Source of the DNA: Herminiimonas sp.
GTDB taxonomy: Bacteria > Pseudomonadota > Gammaproteobacteria > Burkholderiales > Burkholderiaceae_D
Direction: 5' to 3'
NCBI GenBank assembly: GCA_028292265.1
Contig: JAQGMR010000071.1
Location: 157,730-221,729 of the forward strand
Length of the DNA stretch: 64,000 bases
Shown: positions 56,564-64,000 of the stretch, in pieces
Position numbering within the stretch: position 1 is the stretch's first letter
Layout of the letters: the number at the start of each line of letters is the position of its first letter
Made by a program: the position numbers and the translations under genes
Notes under the pieces: model-generated
The model's input: the letters and a program-made list of their open reading frames with translations, nothing else
What the model was told of the DNA's origin: nothing
The model's database searches: none

Positions 56564-56644
56564 GGCTCAGGGAAGGCTTTACCAAAAGTGTTGAGATGAT
56601 GTAGGAAGTTGTATATGTATTGAAAGGGATTGCAAAAGCGCGGG

Positions 56645-57529
56645 CTAATCTGAATCAACGCTTGGCTGGGTGAGTGGAGAGCTCATAGACTTCGCCAATG
56701 CTACTTTCGCGCCTTGGACCTTCGCTGCCTTCTCTCGTTGTTCTAGCTTTTCATCGAGAATCAGCTCAATTCCGATTCGCAGGGCCGGAAAGTGCTTTAA
56801 ACATTCTTCTTCAGACAGCTCGTGAATGCCCTTGCTGAGTAGGGTGTACATGTGGGGATGGTCCGACAGGAATTCAGGAAGGTGTCGTCTCAGTACGGCG
56901 ATCTTCTCTGACATGCGACCGGCGCTGTAAGCCACCTCGTTCCATCCAGTGTCATGCAGTGCCTCCTTATGCGCTTCCTCGACGAGGGCTTCAAAGATTC
57001 GCCGAAGGTATACATACGCACCTACGCCGACGTCGTGCGAGGCTAGGCTGACTGCCCGCTTGAGTTCTCCGAACTGTGACTTCGACAGCACCGCAGAATA
57101 CTTCTTGAGTTCTGGAAGGATCAAATCGCCGTAAGATGGTAGCTGCCCAACTTTTTGAACCGAACCCCGCTCGACTGAGAAGAAGAACTGATGTAGGTGG
57201 TGGTATTGGCGCGTGCATTGGGCTGCCAACGCGTGCGTGCCATGAGGAATTGGTGGAAGCGTTATCGGAATTTTATAAATTTTTCTGTTTTCTTCGACGC
57301 TCTTGTTTCGCACGTAGGCTGGCGGTATTGGCAGTGGATTTCCCCTAAATGTGGATTCGCGCCCGCACTCAATACAAAAGCAATCGTACGTTCCTCCGTA
57401 GTGCAGGAGGTCGATGACCTTCCAAACGTCTTCTCCACTGATAGGAAATCGTTCGTATAAGGGAGCAACCAGGAGGAAAGTTTCCGGGGTCGGAAAAGCT
57501 TTAGGCAAAACGGTAGATGCGTCTGACAT
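56645..57529 (-). CDS. unrecognised Cys-rich protein paired with mrr
   Basis: A 294-residue protein that I cannot place securely. The N-terminal half has a possible metal knuckle (Cys50, Cys52, Cys55, then Cys105 and His110/111, in DCFCIECG and AAQCTRQYHHLHQFFF). The C-terminal half is helical (VYLRRIFEALVEEAHKEAL, MSEKIAVLRRHLPEFL, LLSKGIHELSEEECLKHFPALRIGIELILDEK). That arrangement resembles DUF4145/HEPN-like proteins of defence islands, but a true Rx4-6H motif is not certain. It lies 81 bp upstream of mrr on the same strand, so the two may act together. Confidence 0.6.
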   Translation of the reverse strand: MSDASTVLPKAFPTPETFLLVAPLYERFPISGEDVWKVIDLLHYGGTYDCFCIECGRESTFRGNPLPIPPAYVRNKSVEENRKIYKIPITLPPIPHGTHALAAQCTRQYHHLHQFFFSVERGSVQKVGQLPSYGDLILPELKKYSAVLSKSQFGELKRAVSLASHDVGVGAYVYLRRIFEALVEEAHKEALHDTGWNEVAYSAGRMSEKIAVLRRHLPEFLSDHPHMYTLLSKGIHELSEEECLKHFPALRIGIELILDEKLEQREKAAKVQGAKVALAKSMSSPLTQPSVDSD

Positions 57530-58349
57530 AACCTCTTGGTCCAGCTCGTTAGAACGTTATAGGGAAGCACGTCGACTTTCTAACGGAACAGCTTCCACGT
57601 TCAATATACTACCCGTTAGTCCATTACGGTGTTTGTGGGAAACATACGAGCAGTGCGGTAGAACACGACGCATGCTGATATTCGGCATTCGCAGACTCAT
57701 ACGGCGAAAGTGCTCCTCAGAATGAGCCCCTACGTCACTTTCGCGAAGGAGCTGGCGTTCCGGTAGAGGGAGGTGCTGCACTCCGCCGCTACCACCCCGT
57801 GTGTTATTTTGATGAGGCAGGCGCCGGTGCGAGGACCGCGTTAATGAACAGTGGCATTTTTCCCTATAGCATTATATCTGGCCACCAAGGTACTGGTTCT
57901 TGCAGCACCCGATAGTCCGATTAGACCGGGTCATACCGTTGAATCGATTTTGCCCCCTTTTCCGCGCGCGATTCATGTCTACAACAGCGGGTACGAATAG
58001 CCAACGCAGGCTTACACCAAACGGTTCCCCATGGGACAAGAGATGTGTGTATTCCCAGCAAAGTTTAGCCTTGGGGAGGGGGTTACGCTAAAGCGCGGTG
58101 CGATTCCTTTTCGGATTTGGGATGCGGACTCTCCCCATCAACGCCCAACAAGAAAAAACCACAGTTCAGCTTTAGCGGCTTTTTGAAGTCAAACGGAGCC
58201 AGCTATGGGGAGGGGTACTTCGCATAACCGCTTTCAGAAAAACTGAAGACCGCGTGCATCTGATGACCTGTTGTTGCATGCGTCTGGATTAAGACCTGCA
58301 TAACAGCTACTAAGCCGCGTTCGCGAGAAGTTTTCTCTTCCCCCAAATG
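57530..58349. other. 820-bp gene-poor region in the element
   Basis: No reading frame here has a convincing start and protein pattern. A GTG-initiated 74-codon minus-strand frame at 57557-57781 is possible but unsupported. The region holds repeat copy B (58146-58223) and the promoter of the Cys-rich gene. Confidence 0.4.
58146..58223 (+). repeat. dispersed element repeat, copy B
   Basis: A 78-bp partner of the repeat at 54917-54991. Best-conserved blocks are CTTTAGCGGCTTTTTGAAGTC-like and GGGGAGGGGTACTTCGC. The hairpin of copy A is not preserved. Together the two copies bracket the mrr block, and a weaker match (AAGTCCACCTTAGCA) lies near 60970. Confidence 0.55.
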
Positions 58350-59063
58350 TCACAATAGCCAGGACAGAAGCAGGCTTGCTACTACAGAGACGGCGAAACC
58401 GCCAATTATTACCGTTCGGACCACCTCAGTACGTGCGTTTCTCTTTTCACCATCGCCGAACGCAAAGACGGCAAGAGGGAAATACCGGTTTCGCAGCGCA
58501 TTCAATAATCCTCCAAGTAGAAGCGGTGCAAAGCCGAATACAAATGATTTAACCCATCCCTCGGCTGAAAGTCCATCCTTTTGCCAGTCAATCCGTATTG
58601 CTTTAGCGCGGAGGAGAATGACGATAAGACTTCCAACATAGAAAGCTATTAGGAGACCCATAAGAATGAAGGTCCAATTAGCTTTTGCAACGATGGCATA
58701 CCACGGTCGTACCGAATCTAAAAAATCTTCACAGAGTTTATCGAGTCGAAGCGCATCTGCTTCTTCACCATCGAATGTGTGTCTGACGTTGTTCGGATGA
58801 TCCGAACTAAGAGTAAATTGCAACCTTTGGGAGTGATCCACCGTGCGGGCAGTCACAGCAAGTTCCGTGATGGCTGTTCGCTCAGAATTTCTGAAGGCTC
58901 TAAGTTCCGCTATGTCTGCAAACGTTCGGCTGAGCTTGTCGGAACAAGAAGCAGCGATTGTGATGATAGGTAAAGTAGTGGCGATCGATGAGATAAGGCC
59001 GTCGATGTCGGACCAATTGACAATGAATGCTGCGGTTTGTCTATCTGAGCGGCTAACTCGCAT
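58350..59063 (-). CDS. multi-pass membrane protein of unknown function
   Basis: A 237-residue protein: an N-terminal region with a hydrophobic patch (ISSIATTLPIITIAAS), a soluble middle (DHSQRLQFTLSSDHPNNVRHTFDGEEADALRLDKLCEDFL), and three C-terminal transmembrane helices (about 128-150, 170-188 and 215-237). No family recognised. It may pair with the small membrane protein at 59105, 41 bp upstream on the same strand; such pairs are common in defence islands, but this is only a suggestion. Confidence 0.6.
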   Translation of the reverse strand: MRVSRSDRQTAAFIVNWSDIDGLISSIATTLPIITIAASCSDKLSRTFADIAELRAFRNSERTAITELAVTARTVDHSQRLQFTLSSDHPNNVRHTFDGEEADALRLDKLCEDFLDSVRPWYAIVAKANWTFILMGLLIAFYVGSLIVILLRAKAIRIDWQKDGLSAEGWVKSFVFGFAPLLLGGLLNALRNRYFPLAVFAFGDGEKRNARTEVVRTVIIGGFAVSVVASLLLSWLL

Positions 59064-59104
59064 GTTCTGTGTTCCTAGAAATGTGACCGGCGAACGGCTG
59101 ACGG

Positions 59105-59527
59105 CTAATGCTTTGCGAGCGCAGTGACCACATTAGAGAGCATGTCTAGAACCCGCGAAAGAATGTCGAATAAGGCAATGCATGTAAGGGCAGCCCACTG
59201 AAGCACGAGCAAGACTGTTTCAGAGCGTGAAGGGGGACCGGAACTCCGGAGAAAGACGTAGGTAAACACTATCGCGCTGCCTGCGTAACACAGAAGGGCA
59301 AATCCGTATGCATGCAAGACAATCAAACATGTGGTGCCAAGTACCGGCAGTCCCAAAGTAAGTCCGATGTAAAGCCACCGCAGCAAATTGCTCCGCAGTA
59401 CTCCCCCGGTATCTCTGCGAAATACCCCTGACAGGATTGGTATCACTACCGCCAAGAAGGCGAAGAGGCCGCCGAACAGATTCATTACGGCGTTGGTGGA
59501 ATCGACCGTGATTGGCATAGCGGGCAT
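59105..59527 (-). CDS. four-helix small membrane protein
   Basis: A 140-residue protein with four predicted transmembrane helices (NLFGGLFAFLAVVIPILSGVF, LLRWLYIGLTLGLPVLGTTCLIVLHA, FALLCYAGSAIVFTYVFL, TVLLVLQWAALTCIALFDIL). I start it at the ATG at 59527, where hydropathy becomes protein-like; the frame is open further to 59647. No family recognised. Its gene is 222 bp from the divergent recombinase gene. Confidence 0.6.
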   Translation of the reverse strand: MPAMPITVDSTNAVMNLFGGLFAFLAVVIPILSGVFRRDTGGVLRSNLLRWLYIGLTLGLPVLGTTCLIVLHAYGFALLCYAGSAIVFTYVFLRSSGPPSRSETVLLVLQWAALTCIALFDILSRVLDMLSNVVTALAKH

Positions 59528-59749
59528 ATGTGGCTGACGACCTTGCGTTAGGGAATGAATGACTTTAATGCAACACGAGTCTATGGAAGTGGTTTCATGC
59601 TGTCCATAGACTTTCGTGTCTGTACGCAAACTACCGTTTCCTGACACATTACGAAATCCCTCAGTTGACTGTTGGAAAAGTAGGGCTTGCAGTTACTAAC
59701 AGGAAAGGATATTGTGACAGTGTTTTCTAACACTTCGTGAGTACATCCC

Positions 59750-60316
59750 ATGGCAGTCTTCGGATACGGCAGAGTCAGCACCAAAGAACAAACCACAGAC
59801 AATCAGAAGTTGGAAATTCAGAACGCTGGCTTCAAGGTGGACTACTGGTTCACCGATGAGGGGATCAGCGGCAAGACGCATGCGACGCAACGGCCAAGGT
59901 TCCTGGCGATGCTAGAGAAGATCAGGGACGGTGAAACACTGGTTGTCACCAAGCTTGATCGTCTTGGGCGTGACGCTGAGGACGTACTCAGGACCGTCAG
60001 GACACTGGCAGAGCGAAACATTGAAGTTGTCGTTCTCCAGCTAGGCAAGCTTGACCTGGGGTCATCTGCAGGGAAGCTTATGCTGACCATGCTGGCTGCT
60101 GTAGCGACCATGGAGCGTGATTTGCTGGTGGAAAGGACTCAGGCAGGATTGGCTAGGGCCAAGGCAGAAGGCAAGGTGCTCGGTAGACCTTCTAAAACGA
60201 CGTTGGAGCAGCGGCAAGAGATGAAGGCTAGGTACTCCGGCGGTGAGTCAGTGAGTGCCTTGTCTAGGCTCTACGCCATCTCTAGAGCCAGTGTTCTCAA
60301 CGTGGTGAACCCATGA
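59750..60316 (+). CDS. small serine recombinase (resolvase/invertase family)
   Basis: A 188-residue site-specific recombinase. Catalytic Ser10 lies in FGYGRVST; the family motifs TDEGISGKTHATQRPRFLAMLEKIRDGETLVVTKLDRLGRDAEDVL and the E-helix (TMLAAVATMERDLLVERTQAGLARAKAEGKVLGRP) are intact. A C-terminal helix-turn-helix follows (GGESVSALSRLYAISRASVLNVV). Size fits Tn3-type resolvases and Hin-type invertases, not large serine integrases. The gene is unusually rich in CTAG. It overlaps the zinc-ribbon gene by ATGA. Confidence 0.95.
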   Translation: MAVFGYGRVSTKEQTTDNQKLEIQNAGFKVDYWFTDEGISGKTHATQRPRFLAMLEKIRDGETLVVTKLDRLGRDAEDVLRTVRTLAERNIEVVVLQLGKLDLGSSAGKLMLTMLAAVATMERDLLVERTQAGLARAKAEGKVLGRPSKTTLEQRQEMKARYSGGESVSALSRLYAISRASVLNVVNP

Positions 60317-60522
60317 CAGCGACCAAGCTGATCTGCCCGCGCTGTGGAAAACGAAAGGGCGTCCCCCTAGCCTATGGCTTCCCCGGTGAAGAAGGTTTCA
60401 AGAGTGCGGAGCGGGGAGAAATCGTCCTAGGCGGGTGTGTCCTAGGTATGGGTGAGCCATTAGACACCGCTTGCACAGCTTGTGAGTTTCAGTGGTGTGC
60501 GAAAGCGGATGGTGGACTATGA
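60313..60522 (+). CDS. small zinc-ribbon protein co-translated with the recombinase
   Basis: A 69-residue protein starting MTATKLICPRCGKRKGVPLAYGFPGEEGF. Cys8/Cys11 and Cys54/Cys57 form a probable zinc ribbon (with Cys42 and Cys62 nearby). The start lies in an ATGA overlap with the recombinase stop, so translation is coupled. Function unknown; a DNA-binding or regulatory partner of the recombinase is plausible. Confidence 0.65.
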   Translation: MTATKLICPRCGKRKGVPLAYGFPGEEGFKSAERGEIVLGGCVLGMGEPLDTACTACEFQWCAKADGGL

Positions 60523-61242
60523 GCTTGCCTATCCATCTTCCACGGCTAGCATGTGCCTCGGACTTCACACCTTTGTAACCTTTGAGGCGTTGCTTGTGCG
60601 GCTTAATGCGCACACAAAGTGGTTTGCAGGGCTCGCTGGCCGACCACGTACGGGACCCATCGCGTATCTTGGATCACTCACCCCTGTAACTTCCACGACT
60701 CATCCTCCCAACGCTGTACAGACTAACTGCTGTAGCGGCAGCGACTCATCATGTCCGTGCCATGCCCACCTGTGTGTCTTATGCGACCCGCCGCCGATGC
60801 AATGTCACGGCCGCTTTCCAAGGCTGAGTAGATTACCAAATATTGGGTAGATGAGAACCGTTCTTATTAAGGGGTGCGGCGTTTGTTGCACGGTTATTCA
60901 CGAAACGACCTTCCAATGCGGTGGGCCGATCTGAAGCATCGCTAGCAGCTAAAACGCTAAAAAGTCCACCTTAGCAGTACCACCCGTTTTTCCTTGATAG
61001 CGACATGACCGATAAAGACCCGTCTTCGGTGGTCGCTGTTGGGAACGACAAGATTGTCAGACTACCCATAGTCCAGTTAGGCGAAGCGGCATTTGGTTTG
61101 CCTTCAGACGCTAAGCCTGACTCACTCATCTCCGCTGGCCTTCGCTAGCTTTCTAACCTTGCCGTGTAACGACCAGAACGCCCCAGGAACTCCTTGGGTG
61201 GGCCGCTGCATTGGCTTTTCACTTTTTATCAACTAAAGATTC
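60523..61242. other. 720-bp region between zinc-ribbon and helicase genes
   Basis: No supported gene; a frame at 60482-60850 overlaps the zinc-ribbon gene and lacks protein-like pattern. A near-perfect inverted repeat, GTTAGGC (about 61077) and GCCTGAC (about 61116), and a sequence similar to part of repeats A/B near 60970 are present. The helicase promoter is probably here. Confidence 0.4.
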
Positions 61243-63168
61243 ATGAGTAAAACACCCACCATTATCAGCCCCGTTCACTTCGCAGATTCGATGGAGGAGC
61301 ATTGGACTACCACTCTCCATAACGTCTCTAGCGACGCTTTAAAGACCGCCTGGCTAGACCAAGGCGCATCCTTTGGCCGCCAAATCCTCAGCCATGAAAA
61401 CGACGCTGCATCCAGATGGGAAGTGCTTCAGCTTCCCACTGGTTCAGGCAAATCGCAGGGAACAGCGGTCTATTGTTCCTTGCTCGCTGGTTATCCAATC
61501 CTGCACCACCCTGGTGTCCTGATCGTCACGCGACTTAAGGCTGACGCAGACAAGATGGCGGAGGACATCAATGGCCTTGCAACACGGGACAACTACGCAT
61601 TCAGCTATCACTCAGACAAATATGCCGATGGGTTGCTTGAAATGCTATCCAGCTTCCCTGTTTTGGTCATTACGCATAGTGCTTACCTTCAGGCGTTAGA
61701 TCGCATTTCTGATAGCTGCTCCAAGCGTCGGGCTTGGCAGTATTTCTGCTCGTGGCAGGACAGCGGGAGAAGGCTTTGCGTGGTTGATGAGGCTCTTAAT
61801 ATCGTGAAGGAATATCAGGTCTCCTTAGACGGATTAAGGCAGACCATGGGCTTCATTCCTCAGTTCTTGCGGGAGAAATTTCCCCGTGAGATAGCTGCCA
61901 TTAACGCTGCATTAGCGATGTTGGAGAAGCAGACGGAGAGAGGCGCGGATAGTGGCAAAGAGGCGATCCTGACCGATGTAGCAAGCATACAGCCGTGTGA
62001 CCTGTCTGCACTACGGAGCGCATTGGGTACGGTCCGATTTGACCAGATGCAGGGCCGCTCGGACAACGATCAGAATAAGGCTTTGTATCGCCAGCACGAC
62101 ATGCGATTGGCTGACCTTCAGCACATCTTGGAAGGCTGGGTGTACCACGCCAAGATTCCTAACCAGGGGCACACGTTGAACACTGCAAGACTGGTTGTGC
62201 CAGAGGGGATCAAGGGATTGACCGTACTGGATGCCACGGCCTCAGCAAATAAGATCTATTCCCTATTTGATCGTGCAGAGGTGCTTAAGGCTCCTGTAGG
62301 GATTCGCTCCTACAAGAATGTCACTCTCCATGTAAGCAAGGGACATAACGTTGGAAAGCTGAGTCTGCGCAAGAATCCAAAGGATCTACTTGACCCTGTG
62401 ATGGCAGACCTGAACCAGAGGCTTGTCGGTCGTAACACGCTTTTTGTAAGTCACCGTGATGTGAAGCCGAAGGTCTTGGCATACAAGGTTAACTTCGACA
62501 TGAAGGCTGCCCATTGGGGGGCTGTAGACGGTTCTAATGCGTGGAAAGACTGTGACTCTGCGGTGATCTTTGGATTGCCCACTAATCCATGCACATGGAC
62601 TGCCAATACCTTCTTTGCACTTCAGGGGGTCCAAGATACGGATTGGTTGCGGTCTAAGCATCGACCACACAAGGCGCACGAAGACATTCGCTCTGCACTA
62701 CAGACAGGACAGACCATAACTAAGGTGGTTCAGGCCATCAACCGCATACGATGCCGTAAGGTGACTGACGTAGCGGGTAACTGCCCTAACGCAGACATCT
62801 ATATCCTGCTACCGTCTACCGATCTAGGAGACACAATACTGAAAGGTATAGTCTCAATGATGAAGGGAATCTCAGTGAAGCATTGGGATATCCAAGGAAC
62901 CAAGACCTCAGCCAAGAGAGGTAGGAAAACTGGTAGCGGCGATGTCAAAGCTGGCTTGTTAGCCTACCTAAAGACTATGATGCCTGGCTCAATCTCCAAG
63001 ACCAAGTTAATGGTTGATGTAGGCGTGTCTGTATCGTCCATGAAGAGGTTCATAGTCGATGTCAAGGAGACTGCTACTGACGTAGCGAAGTCCTTGGTTG
63101 ACTATGGAGTGACCTTCAGAACAGAAGGCTTTGGTCGAAATGCTAGGTCTTACTTTTACAAGCAGTAA
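61243..63168 (+). CDS. SF2 helicase-like protein with C-terminal DNA-binding-like region
   Basis: A 641-residue protein with helicase motifs in order: I (Walker A) LPTGSGKS (64-71), Ia VLIVTRLKADADKM (92-105), an Ic-like VITHSAYL (142-149), II VVDEAL (180-185, DEAL in place of DEAD/DEAH), III-like LDATAS (329-334), V-like NAWKDCDSAVIFGLP (432-446), and VI QAINRIRC (497-504). Residues about 563-641 are separate (DVKAGLLAYLKTMMPGSISKTKLMVDVGVSVSSMKRFI) and look like a winged-helix domain. No nuclease motif is seen. A replication-initiation or mobilisation helicase is the likeliest role, given the repeat array that follows. Confidence 0.75.
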   Translation: MSKTPTIISPVHFADSMEEHWTTTLHNVSSDALKTAWLDQGASFGRQILSHENDAASRWEVLQLPTGSGKSQGTAVYCSLLAGYPILHHPGVLIVTRLKADADKMAEDINGLATRDNYAFSYHSDKYADGLLEMLSSFPVLVITHSAYLQALDRISDSCSKRRAWQYFCSWQDSGRRLCVVDEALNIVKEYQVSLDGLRQTMGFIPQFLREKFPREIAAINAALAMLEKQTERGADSGKEAILTDVASIQPCDLSALRSALGTVRFDQMQGRSDNDQNKALYRQHDMRLADLQHILEGWVYHAKIPNQGHTLNTARLVVPEGIKGLTVLDATASANKIYSLFDRAEVLKAPVGIRSYKNVTLHVSKGHNVGKLSLRKNPKDLLDPVMADLNQRLVGRNTLFVSHRDVKPKVLAYKVNFDMKAAHWGAVDGSNAWKDCDSAVIFGLPTNPCTWTANTFFALQGVQDTDWLRSKHRPHKAHEDIRSALQTGQTITKVVQAINRIRCRKVTDVAGNCPNADIYILLPSTDLGDTILKGIVSMMKGISVKHWDIQGTKTSAKRGRKTGSGDVKAGLLAYLKTMMPGSISKTKLMVDVGVSVSSMKRFIVDVKETATDVAKSLVDYGVTFRTEGFGRNARSYFYKQ

Positions 63169-63325
63169 ACAGGATCAGGAATGTCTACTAAGTGCTAGTA
63201 GGAGTTTATGACCCTATTCATCATTGTCGCTGCTTAGAGTAACCCTACGCACCTTAGGACCTATATGCCGGAATGCGATCAACCATGATCATTAAGAAGG
63301 AATGGTGGGTGTCTGTCTAGGCCAC

Positions 63326-63415
63326 ACCTAGCTACACCTACCAAGACGTAGAGAAGGTCTAGGAAAAGCCACCTAGCTACACCTACCGAGACGTAGCAAA
63401 GTCTAGGGAAGGTCA
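63326..63415 (+). repeat. 45-bp direct repeat, two tandem copies
   Basis: Two units start at ACCTAGCTACACCTACC (63326 and 63371), 45 bp apart. Each contains CTAG-CTAC ... GTAG ... CTAG arms (for example CTAC with GTAG around ACCTACCGAGAC), so each unit can fold. They begin a repeat-rich non-coding tract downstream of the helicase gene. Confidence 0.85.
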
Positions 63416-63503
63416 GCTTCGGCTACCAAGGAAATCTTCAGTGCCTAAGTATCATCCTAGCAATACACCCTGAAATACGAACTAGATCAGCCTAGGAAGA
63501 ATC

Positions 63504-63549
63504 AAGATCAACCTAAGCGGGACATTAAGATCAACCTAGGCAGACATTC
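63504..63549 (+). repeat. 23-bp direct repeat, two tandem copies plus a relic
   Basis: AAGATCAACCTA(A/G)GC... units at 63504-63526 and 63527-63549, each ending in ACATT. A diverged relic (AGATCAGCCTAGGAAG) precedes them at about 63484. Confidence 0.8.
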
Positions 63550-63577
63550 TAAATCGGTAAGGTGAGTAATCGGATCT

Positions 63578-63880
63578 GTCTAGGTGGAGCAATTAGATTA
63601 CCTAGATCGCAGCAACTTGGTCTGCCCTCAAAAGCTGACCTTGAAGAAGGCTGTGAAGTCTGTCTTGGCGGAGTAATCAGATAACTAGGTGGCGCAATCA
63701 GATCACCTGAAAGGCAGCAACTTGGTCTGCTATTGGGCTAGGCTAAGGAAGGCTGCTAGGTCATGCGAAGGGCTGTTAGGTCAGTCTAGGTGGAGCAATC
63801 AGGTTACCTAGATAGCAGCAACTTGGTCCCCACAAAAACCGGTCTTGAGGAAGTCCGCTAGGTCAATCTTAAGGTAAGCG
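63578..63880 (+). repeat. 101-105-bp direct repeat, three copies with a conserved 45-bp core
   Basis: Cores at 63578-63622, 63683-63727 and 63784-63828 all read (G/A)(T/A)CTAGGTGG(A/C)GCAAT(C/T)AG... and end GCAGCAACTTGGTC. Spacing is 105 and 101 bp. In copies 1 and 3 the arms TCTAGGT and ACCTAGA are perfect inverted repeats around a 14-base loop; copy 2 keeps a stem through AGGTG and CACCT. The rest of each unit is diverged but alignable (for example GGTCTTGAGGAAG and GACCTTGAAGAAG). A partial core lies at about 63662. No coding sequence is seen. Confidence 0.85.
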
Positions 63881-63943
63881 TCCACGCAAGGCATCTTGCG
63901 CGGCGTGATTTATCAGCTCGAAGTCGTGCGGAGGGGCGCAAAC

Positions 63944-63973
63944 AAGTCCCCACCTATTTTTAAGTGGGGACTT
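63944..63973. other. 10-bp perfect inverted repeat near the window end
   Basis: AAGTCCCCAC (63944-63953) and GTGGGGACTT (63964-63973) with a 10-base T/A-rich loop (CTATTTTTAA). A short frame runs across it to the window edge on the plus strand (open from 63878), which cannot be judged. It may be a terminator, the end of the CTAG-rich module, or part of a gene that continues beyond the window. Confidence 0.5.
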
Positions 63974-64000
63974 ATGCCGAGACGATGGCATTGTCGGCAG

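Noticed and set aside
57557..57781. Minus-strand 74-codon frame with a GTG start upstream of the Cys-rich gene.
   Set aside because: No ribosome site or recognisable sequence; could be real but unsupported.
60482..60850. 122-codon plus-strand frame after the recombinase.
   Set aside because: Overlaps the better-supported zinc-ribbon gene, has no ribosome site, and shows no fold-like or conserved pattern.
61077..61125. Integron attC-like site (GTTAGGC ... GCCTGAC).
   Set aside because: The core sites face the wrong way for an attC and the spacing is short; no integron integrase is present.
63326..63880. Possible CRISPR array.
   Set aside because: Repeat units are of three different lengths, copies diverge, the 'spacers' of the long family are themselves alignable, and no cas genes are present.

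Overview
This window looks like chromosomal DNA of a betaproteobacterium of the order Burkholderiales, probably close to Oxalobacteraceae. That is an inference from gene order (leuC-entericidin-leuD-leuB-asd-fimV-truA-trpF-trpB-trpA-accD-folC-SPOR-purF) and from protein character; no database search was possible. Coding density and GC are high up to about 54.6 kb. Beyond that, gene density falls, intergenic gaps grow and base use changes.

Region 1 (1-17.3 kb, + strand) is conserved core metabolism: leucine biosynthesis (leuC is cut by the window edge; leuD, leuB), aspartate-semialdehyde dehydrogenase, the polar hub protein FimV, tRNA pseudouridine synthase TruA, tryptophan biosynthesis (trpF, trpB, trpA), acetyl-CoA carboxylase beta (accD), folylpolyglutamate synthase, a SPOR-domain protein and PurF. 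The cvpA gene often found just before purF is absent.

Region 2 (17.5-31.3 kb, + strand) is a complete-looking MSHA-type type IV pilus locus: ATPase MshE, platform MshG, two major-type prepilins, minor prepilins MshC/D/O/P, then MshI, a PilN-like protein, MshJ, MshK, secretin MshL, ATPase MshM and TPR protein MshN. A strong hairpin terminator after mshA separates abundant pilin from minor pilins. Relative to the Vibrio locus the pilin block and the assembly block are swapped.

Region 3 (31.4-54.5 kb) is mixed accessory chromosome: a Cys/Met-metabolism PLP enzyme, a LOG-family protein, a fasciclin-domain protein, an amino-acid-type ABC binding protein, a PqqU/YncD-like TonB receptor beside a YncE-like beta-propeller, a NodB-family deacetylase with an altered motif and a fatty-acid hydroxylase. 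Next come a Fur-box-controlled iron module (cupredoxin, FTR1 permease, beta-barrel protein), several small genes too short for usual calling, a di-haem cytochrome c, a 1018-residue Ser/Thr kinase with MORN repeats, a Ser/Gly-repeat secreted protein and a run of small secreted or membrane orphans.

Region 4 (54.6 kb to the end) looks like the left end of an integrated element. A degenerate tRNA-Asn with its own downstream terminator lies at 54.62-54.73 kb on the minus strand, placing foreign DNA to its right. Inside are an Mrr-type restriction endonuclease beside an unrecognised Cys-rich protein, three small membrane proteins, and then a compositionally distinct module. That module holds a small serine recombinase overlapping a zinc-ribbon gene, a 641-residue SF2 helicase-like protein with a putative C-terminal DNA-binding region, and a non-coding array of three families of direct repeats extremely rich in the tetranucleotide CTAG. 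The module (59.7-63.9 kb) is the most unusual part of the window. It may be a replication or mobilisation unit of an undescribed element, but its function is not demonstrated by the sequence alone.
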